8,653 nt of DNA from CAZGSV01 sp964528605 (GTDB taxonomy: Bacteria > Armatimonadota > Zipacnadia > CAZGSV01): contig CAZGSV010000128.1 in the NCBI GenBank assembly GCA_964528605.1, positions 1 through 8,653 on the forward strand. The letters run 5' to 3'. Numbering within the stretch: the stretch's first letter is position 1; every line of letters begins with the position of its first letter. Position numbers and translations under genes: made by a program. The notes beneath the pieces were generated by a model. The model searched no databases. It saw only the letters and a list, made by a program, of their open reading frames with translations, and had not been told where the DNA came from. Positions 1-4,943 of the stretch are shown here, one piece after another.

Positions 1-225
1 CCAACCCTGGTGGCCTACGCCGCGCCGCTGCAGCGTGAGGCACAGTTCCTTTATGGCCTGGCGCAAGGGAGCCGACCCGCGAGAGGTGAGCGCCTCAACC
101 ACCGCTCGCTCCCACTGTCGCACTGCGGCTAGGCTGGGCGGGCGGCCGGGGATGCGTTTCTGGCAGACGCGCAGCCATTCACGGGCGGCGTCTGTGACCA
201 CTCGAAGCGGGGTCGGAGACGTCAA
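1..225 (-). CDS. Unrecognised protein, 5' end only (runs off window start)
   Basis: On the minus strand an open frame of 75 codons begins at a TTG at 225 and is still open at base 1, so the 3' part lies outside. The start is chosen because AAAGGAGAG (240-232) sits 6 nt upstream, an excellent Shine-Dalgarno; no ATG lies near. The product begins LTSPTPLRVVTDAAREWL and continues as a basic, predicted helical segment with many Arg, Ala and Leu. I do not recognise a family. The piece could be the start of a helical DNA-binding or regulatory protein, but there is no diagnostic motif. It is divergent from the outer-membrane protein gene. That the gene is real rests on the RBS plus the uninterrupted frame in a high-GC background, where open frames also occur by chance. 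Confidence 0.5.
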   Translation of the reverse strand, partial: MTSPTPLRVVTDAAREWLRVCQKRIPGRPPSLAAVRQWERAVVEALTSRGSAPLRQAIKELCLTLQRRGVGHQGW

Positions 226-245
226 AATGCGCTCTCCTTTTGGTT

Positions 246-254
246 TATATACCA
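246..254 (-). promoter_or_regulatory. Extended -10 promoter-like site for the leftward gene at 225
   Basis: The minus strand reads TGG-TATATA (254-246), a TGn extended -10 with an AT-rich core in an otherwise GC-rich region. Transcription would start near 239, giving a very short leader that just contains the RBS. No good -35 is visible. The same ten bases TATGGTATAT occur before the HTH gene at 4800. The site also lies in an imperfect palindrome, TGGT-6-ACCA (241-254), that could be an operator. Confidence 0.35.
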
Positions 255-363
255 TAATTGAGCCCCAGCCCTGAGCCTGAAGTTGTATTAAGCAGGATAC
301 TACGTTAAGTTGACTGAGGCCGCAGCGCATAATGGAAGAGTGCCCATGCGGCCTGCAATCCAA

Positions 364-371
364 GGGAGGTG
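364..371 (+). promoter_or_regulatory. Shine-Dalgarno that decides the start of the outer-membrane protein gene
   Basis: GGGAGGTG lies 6 nt before the TTG at 378. An upstream in-frame GTG at 369 is inside this ribosome-binding site and so cannot be served by it, which makes TTG 378 the likely start. Confidence 0.7.
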
Positions 372-377
372 CCTGAG

Positions 378-1442
378 TTGCGCACGTTCTGCATAGTTGC
401 GACGTTGCTACTGGCGATAGCGGTGGTGGCGGCCGCGCCTGCCGCCGCGGATCTCTCGTTTGGTTCTGCAGCGCGACAGGCCGGAATGGGAGGCGCGGGG
501 CTCGCCATCGTGGACAATGCGGGCAAGACCGCCTTCCTGAATCCCGCGGCTCTCGCCTACACGGGGAGTTACTTCCGCTTCCCCTCGCTCGACTGGCGCT
601 ACCGCGGCGCCCCCCTGGGTGACATCATTGACAAAGCGATTCAGGGGGGGGACATAAGTGGGTCCGACGCCGACACGTGGGCCCGGGACTTCGCCTCGCA
701 AGAGACCCAGTTCGCGCTGACCGCCGATTTGGGCATCAAGATCGGCCCCGTTGAGATCGGAGCCCGAGGCTATGGTAGAGCCCTGCTCAGGCCGGACGCT
801 GCGCTGCAGGCGTGGTCACTCACGAGCGACCCGGATCCACCCGTGGGCGCGTACGCGGACGTCAGGGCGGCTGCCGTCTACTCACTACCGACCATCGGCT
901 TCGCGCAGAAGTTCGAGATGATAGACAAGAACACCGGTCAGAGCCGGGGAACGATAGCCGTGGGCGCGCGAATGCACTGGCTGCACTCGGTAGAGAGCCT
1001 GGGAACGATAACCTACAACGGGTCCGGTGTGGATCCGACCAATACGGTGGCCGAGGTGCCCGAGAACAGCGACTGGAGCCTGGATGCAGGCGTGATGTTC
1101 AGCCCGGTGCAGGTGCCCAACCTGACCGTCGCTGCGGTAGCCACGAACCTGAGGGCGGCCACGCTCGGCGACCTCAAGCAGGAGACCGTTCTGGATGTCG
1201 GCGCGGCCTACAGCATGAAGCCGTTCATCTTTGCGGCCGACTGGCGCAACCTGACCGGCGCCTATGACGAGGGGACGCAGTTGAATGCCGGGGCCGAGTT
1301 CAAGCCCTTCAGCGCACTGGCGTTGCGCGCCGGCTTCTCCAGCCGCGGCGCGGGCATCTCCTACGGAGCGACTCTTCTGGGGATAGACCTCGCCCTGACC
1401 GGCGAGCGCACCTTCGACGCGGCTACCACGCTGCACTTCTGA
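378..1442 (+). CDS. Predicted outer-membrane beta-barrel protein (TraF_2/PorV-like)
   Basis: Predicted exported protein of 354 residues from TTG 378. Residues 1-24 form a signal peptide: an Arg near the N-terminus, a hydrophobic core LLLAIAVVAAA and an AAA cleavage region. The mature start has GSAARQAGMGGAGLA followed by NPAALAY. This Gly-rich opening is typical of barrel families such as PorV/UPF0164, FadL-like and the TraF_2 conjugation-associated family. The rest alternates short amphipathic strands with turns, and the chain ends TTLHF; a terminal Phe is the usual barrel-assembly signal. It acts in the outer membrane, but its cargo or role cannot be read from sequence. An in-frame GTG at 369 would add three residues but overlaps the RBS. 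The TGA stop is followed in the same frame by a transketolase fragment. No nearby conjugation gene supports a transfer role. Confidence 0.8.
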   Translation: MRTFCIVATLLLAIAVVAAAPAAADLSFGSAARQAGMGGAGLAIVDNAGKTAFLNPAALAYTGSYFRFPSLDWRYRGAPLGDIIDKAIQGGDISGSDADTWARDFASQETQFALTADLGIKIGPVEIGARGYGRALLRPDAALQAWSLTSDPDPPVGAYADVRAAAVYSLPTIGFAQKFEMIDKNTGQSRGTIAVGARMHWLHSVESLGTITYNGSGVDPTNTVAEVPENSDWSLDAGVMFSPVQVPNLTVAAVATNLRAATLGDLKQETVLDVGAAYSMKPFIFAADWRNLTGAYDEGTQLNAGAEFKPFSALALRAGFSSRGAGISYGATLLGIDLALTGERTFDAATTLHF

Positions 1443-1676
1443 GGCGCTAGCACCGCGACCGGATGGGTGGTGACCGCGGAGGAGCATCAGATAACCGGAG
1501 GCCTGGGCGGAGCGGTTGCCGAGGCATTAGGCGAGCACTGGCCCGTGCCCCTCGAGCGCGTGGGTATGCGCGACTGCTTCGGCGAGTCCGGCCCCCCCGA
1601 CGAGTTGTTGGTGAAGTACGGCTTCAGCAGCGAAGAGATCGTCGAGGCCGCGCGGAGGGCGATCTCGCGCAAGTAG
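1443..1676 (+). pseudogene. Orphan C-terminal fragment of transketolase C-terminal subunit
   Basis: The frame directly after the barrel gene's TGA encodes GASTATGWVVTAEEHQITGG (1443-1502) and continues to a TAG at 1674-1676. The segment with TAEEH, GGLGGAVAE, the VPLERVGMRDCFGESG stretch and PDELLVKYG is the unmistakable end of the transketolase C-terminal domain found in split transketolase C-subunits and at the end of DXP synthase. A complete C-subunit is about 300 residues; here only about 75 remain, without the pyrimidine-binding domain. A GTG at 1467 could start a 69-residue peptide, but it has no Shine-Dalgarno. Homology seems to begin upstream of that GTG (TATGWVVTAEEH), immediately after the TGA, which argues for a deletion or recombination junction near 1443. 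The remaining frame is undamaged, so the event may be recent. It could not fold as an enzyme alone. Confidence 0.8.
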
Positions 1677-1989
1677 GGGCGGACGGCTGGGTGGCCGGTG
1701 ACCGGTGGCTACCGCGTTGGGGTAGTTGCGCGAAGCGGGTAGAGGCCGGTGGCGGCTGGCGCGGGGGGGGCCGCTAGGTCCGAGGGACAGCGCAGGGCGT
1801 ACACAATGCGCGTACGGTTCGCCTGGGCGTGGTTTTTCGGCCGACGGGCGTGCTCCCGTCTGGCTGGGTGAGCGGAATAGCACAGGGTGCAGTGGCGAGG
1901 TGCGCTCGCCGCAGTTTTGTCTAGGTCGGGGCGCCGAGCCGAAGCAGGGCGCGCTTGCCGTCTGGAGCGGGCGGGCCGGTGGCCAGCGC

Positions 1990-2012
1990 ATCAAGCCTAA
2001 AGGCTTGAGTTA
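1990..2012 (+). repeat. Palindromic repeat, copy 1
   Basis: Contains TCAAGCCTAAAGGCTTGA, an inverted repeat with 8-bp arms and an AA loop, inside a 23-bp unit that starts with A and ends GTTA. It is identical to copy 3 over the whole unit and differs from copy 2 at one base. The base before it (C1989) and the CGG after it are also shared with some of the other copies. Confidence 0.85.
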
Positions 2013-2216
2013 CGGTGCGGGGCGCGGCCCGGCGAGGTGCGGACGGCGTGTTTATTGGGCCGAGGGGTCTCGTCGGCGGCCTATGGAACGGGCCCTGCGT
2101 CCTGAATTGTCGCCGGGCGCGGTTCATGGGCCATTCCGCACCGGCCGAAGGCCTACCGAGGCGAGGGCTCGGTGGTCTGGACGTGGCTGAGAAGCGGTCA
2201 ATCCAGAGGTGGGGGT

Positions 2217-2234
2217 GCCCGCCGTACGGCGGGC
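2217..2234. repeat. Perfect 18-bp palindrome
   Basis: GCCCGCCGTACGGCGGGC equals its own reverse complement. It lies about 10 nt inside the start of the transcript predicted from the leftward promoter at 2251-2280, so it would form a 5' hairpin on that RNA. Alternatively it is a binding site for a dimeric protein. Confidence 0.7.
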
Positions 2235-2250
2235 GGAGTTCAGTCCGAGT

Positions 2251-2280
2251 ATTATAGCACGGAGGCGGGAAGGGCGTCAA
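2251..2280 (-). promoter_or_regulatory. Sigma70-type promoter, leftward, with no gene behind it
   Basis: The minus strand has TTGACG (2280-2275), an 18-bp spacer and a perfect TATAAT (2256-2251). The predicted start is near 2243. Downstream on that strand there is no credible gene for more than 560 bases; the next annotated gene is the transketolase remnant on the opposite strand. The site abuts the left border of a possible inserted element at 2291. Confidence 0.55.
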
Positions 2281-2291
2281 GAGGTTAGCGA

Positions 2292-2432
2292 AAACATTTT
2301 TGCCCTGGGGGCCGGGTGAGGGCGGAGAAGGATGTCGGAGCAGGGGGGAATCGGGCTAACGTGGATGGGTTTGGGTCTGTTGAGAAGGTGGGTGAGGGGG
2401 GTGGTTGGGGGGCAGGGAGGTGCGTTCTCGAC
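2292..2432 (+). repeat. 140-bp G-rich dispersed repeat, copy A
   Basis: It aligns with 4944-5083 in the same orientation with seven substitutions and one single-base length difference over 141 positions, about 94% identity by hand. The similarity starts sharply at AAACATTTTTGCCCT and ends at TTCTCGAC. Both copies keep a long identical core containing AATCGGGCTAACGTGGATGG and a four-tract G run. Confidence 0.9.
2390..2417 (+). other. G-quadruplex motif in repeat copy A
   Basis: Four G tracts of 3, 6, 6 and 3 separated by loops TGA, TGGTT and CA meet the canonical quadruplex pattern on the plus strand. Copy B keeps the motif despite substitutions within it. Confidence 0.6.
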
Positions 2433-2488
2433 GGTTGGGGCGCTGGTTGAGTTAGGCTAGGTCAAGGTGCGTGGCCGATGTGGGTGTT

Positions 2489-2511
2489 ATCAAGCCTAAA
2501 GGCCTGAGTTA
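2489..2511 (+). repeat. Palindromic repeat, copy 2
   Basis: Same 23-bp unit as at 1990, with one change (GGCCTGA in place of GGCTTGA) that breaks one pair of the hairpin stem. It is separated from copy 3 by 10 bases. Confidence 0.8.
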
Positions 2512-2521
2512 CGGGGCGGGC

Positions 2522-2544
2522 ATCAAGCCTAAAGGCTTGAGTTA
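2522..2544 (+). repeat. Palindromic repeat, copy 3
   Basis: Identical 23-bp unit to copy 1, followed by GGC. A half-unit TTGAGTTAGGC also occurs at 2447-2457, matching the right half of this copy and its following bases. Confidence 0.85.
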
Positions 2545-2550
2545 GGCAAT

Positions 2551-2580
2551 AATATACTTGACTCACCCAGGGGCTAACAA
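2551..2580 (-). promoter_or_regulatory. Weak leftward promoter-like site
   Basis: The minus strand reads TTGTTA (2580-2575), an 18-bp spacer and TATATT (2556-2551). It would transcribe leftwards through palindrome copies 3 and 2 and the G-rich repeat, with no gene visible. It lies exactly 300 bp from the other leftward promoter-like site and at the right end of the possible inserted element. Confidence 0.3.
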
Positions 2581-2591
2581 CCTAGGTTAGC
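2573..2591. repeat. Inverted repeat GCTAAC...GTTAGC
   Basis: Arms GCTAAC (2573-2578) and GTTAGC (2586-2591) flank a centre that includes the 10-bp palindrome AACCTAGGTT (2579-2588). It could be an operator upstream of the small membrane protein gene, or simply the edge of the inserted element. Confidence 0.5.
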
Positions 2592-2676
2592 GGCGCAGGT
2601 GCGGGTTATGCTCCAGATGCCTTGACACGGCCTGGCTGCTGCCGGAAGCTGTTGGCCGCTGGGAGGTGAGCCTGAT

Positions 2677-2898
2677 ATGACCGTACCCTGGTTCATCGCG
2701 GGCTGGTTCATCGGCCACACCGACATGACGGTGGGTCTGTTCATCGGCGTGATAGGATTCGTCGTCATGGGGTACTACCTGGGCCGTGCCGGGGAACGCG
2801 AGGCGCAACGCCAGCGGTTCATGAAGGAACTGGGGGAGCGGTACTACGACCTGCCCGCTTCGTTGCGGTCCGGGCTGTCTCCTCCAGCGGACCGGTAG
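2677..2898 (+). CDS. Small single-helix membrane protein, hypothetical
   Basis: Predicted 73-residue protein. The ATG at 2677 is preceded by a strong Shine-Dalgarno, GGGAGGTGAG (2661-2670), 6 nt upstream, which is the main reason to accept it. Residues 4-13 are moderately hydrophobic, and residues 17-36 (TVGLFIGVIGFVVMGYYLG) form a clear membrane helix. The following stretch GRAGEREAQRQRFMKELGERY is a charged, likely helical cytoplasmic segment, giving an N-out/C-in topology by the positive-inside rule. I do not recognise a family. It stands alone between a repeat-rich stretch and a transposase remnant, without an obvious promoter, so it may be accessory cargo. Function unknown. Confidence 0.6.
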   Translation: MTVPWFIAGWFIGHTDMTVGLFIGVIGFVVMGYYLGRAGEREAQRQRFMKELGERYYDLPASLRSGLSPPADR

Positions 2899-3092
2899 CC
2901 TCCTTATCGCGGCGGGGAAAATGGAGGTCGGTTTGTGGTACCGCCTTTCGTCTGCTAGGGAGTTTGGGTCTTTCATGTCCCCTTCTTCCTTTCTGTCTCC
3001 CTTGCCAGAGCGTTGAGTTATCTTCTTCAGAGGTCCGGCCTTGGGGACAGCGAGCAGCCGCTGGAGGAGGTTCTTGAAGTGCTGGAACTCGG

Positions 3093-3623
3093 TTGCCCGG
3101 CTTGCGGGGTATCATTGAGGTTGACGAAACCTACGTGAAGGGCGCGGGCGTGCCCAAGGGTGAGAAACTAAAGGCCGGACGCGGGAGCCAGCGCACAACG
3201 CCGGTTGTGGGCGCTAAGGAACGGGGCGGGCAAGTGCGTGCAAAGGCTGTCCCTGCACTGAAGCGCGACGAAGTCTGGCCCTGGCTTAGACAAACGATGC
3301 AGATAGACCAGGTGGCGAGGGTCTACACAGATTCCAGCAATATCTACGACCACCTAACGGGCATTCTCTGGCGTGGCCGCATAGATCACTCGGTTGCCTA
3401 TGTCTGGGGGGACATTCACACAAACGGTATCGAAAGTTTCTGGGCGCTCCTAAAGCGGGGGATCATCGGCAGTTACCACCACGTTTCACCCAAGCATCTT
3501 CAGCGGTACGTGGACGAGTACTGCTGGCGGGCGAACCAGACCAATGGGCGCACGTTCGACGCGCTGCTGCGGGCACAGGGCGAAGCGGAACCTATCACCT
3601 ATCGCCGCGTGATCACCCGATAG
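3093..3623 (+). pseudogene. IS1595/ISXO2-family transposase, 5'-truncated
   Basis: The open frame (TTG at 3093, preceded by an in-frame TGA at 3075) encodes 176 residues that begin inside the DDE catalytic domain. IEVDETYVKG carries the first Asp (residue 11). VYTDSSNIYDHL carries the second (residue 80). HTNGIESFWALLKRG, then the HLQRYVDEYCWRAN stretch, is the third-motif region (N111, E114, K121). This signature is the ISXO2-like transposase domain of IS1595-family elements, which normally run to about 300 residues with an N-terminal zinc ribbon. About 110-130 N-terminal residues are missing. In another frame just upstream, 3094-3108 reads CPACG, possibly the stump of the zinc ribbon, joined out of frame by an internal deletion. 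No matching terminal inverted repeats are visible. It is probably inactive, and it converges tail-to-tail with the toxin gene 8 bases away. Confidence 0.8.
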
Positions 3624-3624
3624 G
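3598..3624. repeat. Inverted repeat across the transposase stop codon
   Basis: CCTATCG (3598-3604) and CGATAGG (3618-3624) are perfect 7-bp arms with a 13-base loop, spanning the TAG. There is no T tract on either strand, so it is at best a weak bidirectional terminator between two convergent genes. Confidence 0.35.
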
Positions 3625-3631
3625 TCAGCTG

Positions 3632-4018
3632 CTAGTCGCTTACAGTGGCAAGGTATTGCCTAATTCGGTCCTTATCCTCGCCAGGCCTCTCGCCCTTGAA
3701 GTAAATCTCGATGAACTCCACCCTCGGACCGGCAGTACGATAGGCGTAGATGATGCGGATACCGCTACGGACGCCTTTGGTCTTGAGCGCTTGGCAGGCA
3801 AACTTCTTGAGTTTGTAGACTTGTACTCCTTCGACACAGTACCCAGACATGGGGGAAACGCTCTGGTTGTCTATGCCCTTCACATGATAAAGTTCAATTG
3901 CGTTGATCTTGGCTGTTTCCAGATCCTCCGCCAACGTGGGGAACTTCTTCTGGAGTCGGTTGAACTGCTTTTGGAACTTGGGAGTGCTCGAATAGTTAAT
4001 CTCCGTCAGCCTCGTCAT
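3632..4018 (-). CDS. RelE/HigB-like toxin of a type II toxin-antitoxin module
   Basis: Predicted 128-residue basic protein. Residues 68-92 (YKLKKFACQALKTKGVRSG then IRIIYAY) and 100-121 (VEFIEIYFKGERPGEDKDRI) match the core of the RelE/ParE-type family annotated as addiction-module toxins of about 120 residues. Such proteins usually cleave ribosome-associated mRNA or inhibit gyrase; which applies here cannot be told. The N-terminal region is predicted helical. The ATG at 4018 is preferred; an upstream in-frame ATG at 4069 would add 17 residues lying inside the antitoxin gene. The start overlaps the end of the Panacea-domain gene by 23 bases, so translation is probably coupled; no strong RBS is seen. 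It is the last gene of a three-gene leftward operon. Base composition is lower in GC than the flanks. Confidence 0.7.
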   Translation of the reverse strand: MTRLTEINYSSTPKFQKQFNRLQKKFPTLAEDLETAKINAIELYHVKGIDNQSVSPMSGYCVEGVQVYKLKKFACQALKTKGVRSGIRIIYAYRTAGPRVEFIEIYFKGERPGEDKDRIRQYLATVSD

Positions 4019-4547
4019 AGTGCCGAACTGATGTGTCGTGTGTGCGGTAGAAGACCGCTTCGTAATCAATCGGTTCGCGCCACTTGGCTGTGATCCAGGG
4101 CACGTCCCTGTGAGAGAGGTCCGAGAGTTGCGCGCCCGTCATGTCCGCAAGCCGCGCGATCACCCGATCAATGTGGTCCTTTTCGGGAGCAGTCAGCAAG
4201 CTCAAATCGGGCTCAACGACAGGCAGATACTTCGTTTGGGGATAGTGATAGAACTGGCTCGTGACCTTCACGACTTGCCCCGCACGTATCATGTCCTCCA
4301 TGACCGGCTTGAAAAGGCGTGGGGTCGGCCCATACTGATTCTTCAGGTACTCCAGTCCCATCAACTGTTCTTCGTACTTTTCGTAGTAGTCAAAGTCAAT
4401 GAAGTATAGGAGCTTGTATAGCGCGGTCTGACCGATGTTGGGCTTGGAGCCGACCACCTTCAAGATGTAAAGGAGAACTTGCCGAAACTTCCCTTTGTTG
4501 TTTTGCGGCACTCTGATGCGCATTTCTTGCTCCTGCTTATTTGCCAT
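3996..4547 (-). CDS. Panacea-domain (DUF4065, SocA-like) antitoxin-type protein
   Basis: Predicted 183-residue protein. The ATG at 4547 has AGGGGG 7 nt upstream, directly following the stop codon of the HTH gene. Residues 22-34 form a helix (RQVLLYILKVVG), then KLLYFIDFDYYEKYEEQLMG, EYLKNQYGPTP (67-76) and, near the end, LSHRDVPW (144-151). This order is the Panacea domain: a conserved KLLYfaDf...YGP core and a terminal shxd.PW motif. Panacea proteins are antitoxins that neutralise many unrelated toxin types. Here the neighbour is a RelE/HigB-like toxin whose start overlaps this gene's end, as expected for a cognate pair. A longer frame to 4673 overlaps the HTH gene and lacks an RBS. The third gene upstream may supply DNA binding for autoregulation. 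The 60 bases from 4381 contain 27 G+C, unlike the GC-rich surroundings, consistent with transfer. Confidence 0.8.
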   Translation of the reverse strand: MANKQEQEMRIRVPQNNKGKFRQVLLYILKVVGSKPNIGQTALYKLLYFIDFDYYEKYEEQLMGLEYLKNQYGPTPRLFKPVMEDMIRAGQVVKVTSQFYHYPQTKYLPVVEPDLSLLTAPEKDHIDRVIARLADMTGAQLSDLSHRDVPWITAKWREPIDYEAVFYRTHDTSVRHYDEADGD

Positions 4548-4560
4548 CACATAACCCCCT

Positions 4561-4800
4561 CTACCCGGCTGGGGCTCTGCGACGATCGATGTGTCGAGAC
4601 TGCTCGCTCGCCATCTCGCTAACGTTGACGCCCTGTGCGGCGAGATAGTCCTGCAACTCCCCTGGTATCCCATCCTTGCCGTCCTCGATCAAGCGCAAAC
4701 TGGCCTCGTCCAGGCCACAGGCCTGGGCCAACTGTGCCAGGGTCATCCCGTGCGCTATCCGCCAGGCCACAACAGGGCTTGGGTGTCCCGCTAAACGCAT
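4561..4800 (-). CDS. Small XRE-type helix-turn-helix protein, likely operon regulator
   Basis: Predicted 79-residue protein from the ATG at 4800, with GGGAG (4814-4810) 9 nt upstream. Residues 18-44 (GMTLAQLAQACGLDEASLRL, then IEDGKDG) have the pattern of an XRE/Cro helix-turn-helix: TLAQLAQ as helix 2, a GLDEASL turn into helix 3, and the usual x-I-E-x-G-x ending. The next segment, ELQDYLAAQGV, would be helices 4-5. It ends 13 bases before the Panacea gene, whose Shine-Dalgarno directly follows this stop, so the two are one transcription unit. A plausible role is autorepression of the operon together with the antitoxin. Some Panacea antitoxins carry an HTH domain fused to them; here the parts are separate. 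It could instead be a truncated piece of a larger regulator. Confidence 0.7.
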   Translation of the reverse strand: MRLAGHPSPVVAWRIAHGMTLAQLAQACGLDEASLRLIEDGKDGIPGELQDYLAAQGVNVSEMASEQSRHIDRRRAPAG

Positions 4801-4824
4801 ACCCTCAGTCTCCCAACCAGCTAT

Positions 4825-4833
4825 AATATACCA
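4825..4833 (-). promoter_or_regulatory. Extended -10 promoter of the toxin-antitoxin operon
   Basis: The minus strand reads TGG-TATATT (4833-4825), a TGn extended -10. Transcription would begin near 4818, 18 nt before the HTH gene. No good -35 is seen, as often with extended -10 sites. It shares TATGGTATAT with the site before the leftward gene at 225. Confidence 0.45.
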
Positions 4834-4903
4834 TACAACCCATCTGCATCCTCAGATTGTGCCTAAGTACCCATCTTCCAGCACCTTTAGACGCGCCTTT
4901 TTG

Positions 4904-4930
4904 TTCACACGACTGTTCGCCATGTGTGAA
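4904..4930. repeat. Inverted repeat TTCACAC...GTGTGAA
   Basis: Perfect 7-bp arms (4904-4910 and 4924-4930) with a 13-base loop, about 80 bases upstream of the operon's -10. It may be a binding site for a dimeric regulator or an RNA hairpin. The surrounding stretch from 4834 to 4943 shows nothing else and no gene. Confidence 0.4.
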
Positions 4931-4943
4931 GTGCATAATCGCC

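Larger units (their letters stand above)
1677..2250. other. Gene-free stretch rich in palindromes
   Basis: No convincing coding frame is present. Long open frames exist but carry the Arg/Gly/Pro-rich composition of GC-rich noncoding DNA and lack Shine-Dalgarno sites. Visible structures are: the hairpin GACGGG-6-CCCGTC near 1845-1862; the hairpin GGCGAG-5-CTCGCC near 1893-1909, followed by GCAGTTTTGT, which faintly resembles a rightward terminator; one copy of the 23-bp palindromic repeat (1990-2012); and the perfect 18-bp palindrome GCCCGCCGTACGGCGGGC (2217-2234). A leftward promoter at 2251-2280 would transcribe all of it, so a noncoding RNA is possible. Confidence 0.5.
2291..2583. mobile_element. 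Possible non-autonomous inserted element (MITE-like), uncertain
   Basis: The 9-bp word AGGTTAGCG occurs at 2282-2290 and again at 2584-2592, bracketing 293 bases like a target-site duplication. The inside starts exactly where similarity to the second copy of the 140-bp repeat begins (AAACATTTTTGCCCT at 2292). The right end read inward gives TTGTTAGCCCCTGGGTGAG, which loosely resembles the left end TTTTTGCCCTGGGGGCCGGG, a poor terminal inverted repeat. No protein is encoded. The second copy at 4944 has no matching flanking duplication, so the call is tentative. Confidence 0.35.

Noticed and set aside
310..336. TTGACT followed by TAATGG upstream of the barrel gene as a promoter.
   Set aside because: The spacer is only 14 bases, too short for a sigma70 site; other pairings in this stretch are weaker still.
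1893..1918. Hairpin GGCGAG-5-CTCGCC followed by GCAGTTTTGT as an intrinsic terminator for the barrel and transketolase region.
   Set aside because: It lies more than 200 bases after the last coding sequence, the stem is short, and the T run is only four bases and offset from the stem; noted in the region description only.
1527..1994. A 155-codon minus-strand frame opposite the transketolase remnant.
   Set aside because: It is antisense to a clearly conserved coding remnant, has no RBS, and has shadow-like Pro/Arg composition.
1726..2280. Several long open frames on both strands (for example 1726-2190 plus, 1921-2280 minus).
   Set aside because: They lack Shine-Dalgarno sites, are Arg/Gly/Pro-rich as expected of GC-rich noncoding DNA, and cross palindromes; the minus frame starts at the -35 of the promoter that would have to drive it.
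2332..2460. A 42-codon frame starting at ATG 2332 inside the G-rich repeat with an SD-like GGAG, whose first 18 codons recur in copy B at 4984.
   Set aside because: Copy B shifts frame after a one-base length change, the changes are not mainly silent, and the peptide is low-complexity Gly/Trp/Val; the conservation is better explained by the repeat itself.
2489..2544. Two closely spaced palindromic repeats that could suggest a CRISPR array.
   Set aside because: Only two units with a 10-base gap, no spacer-sized intervals and no cas gene.
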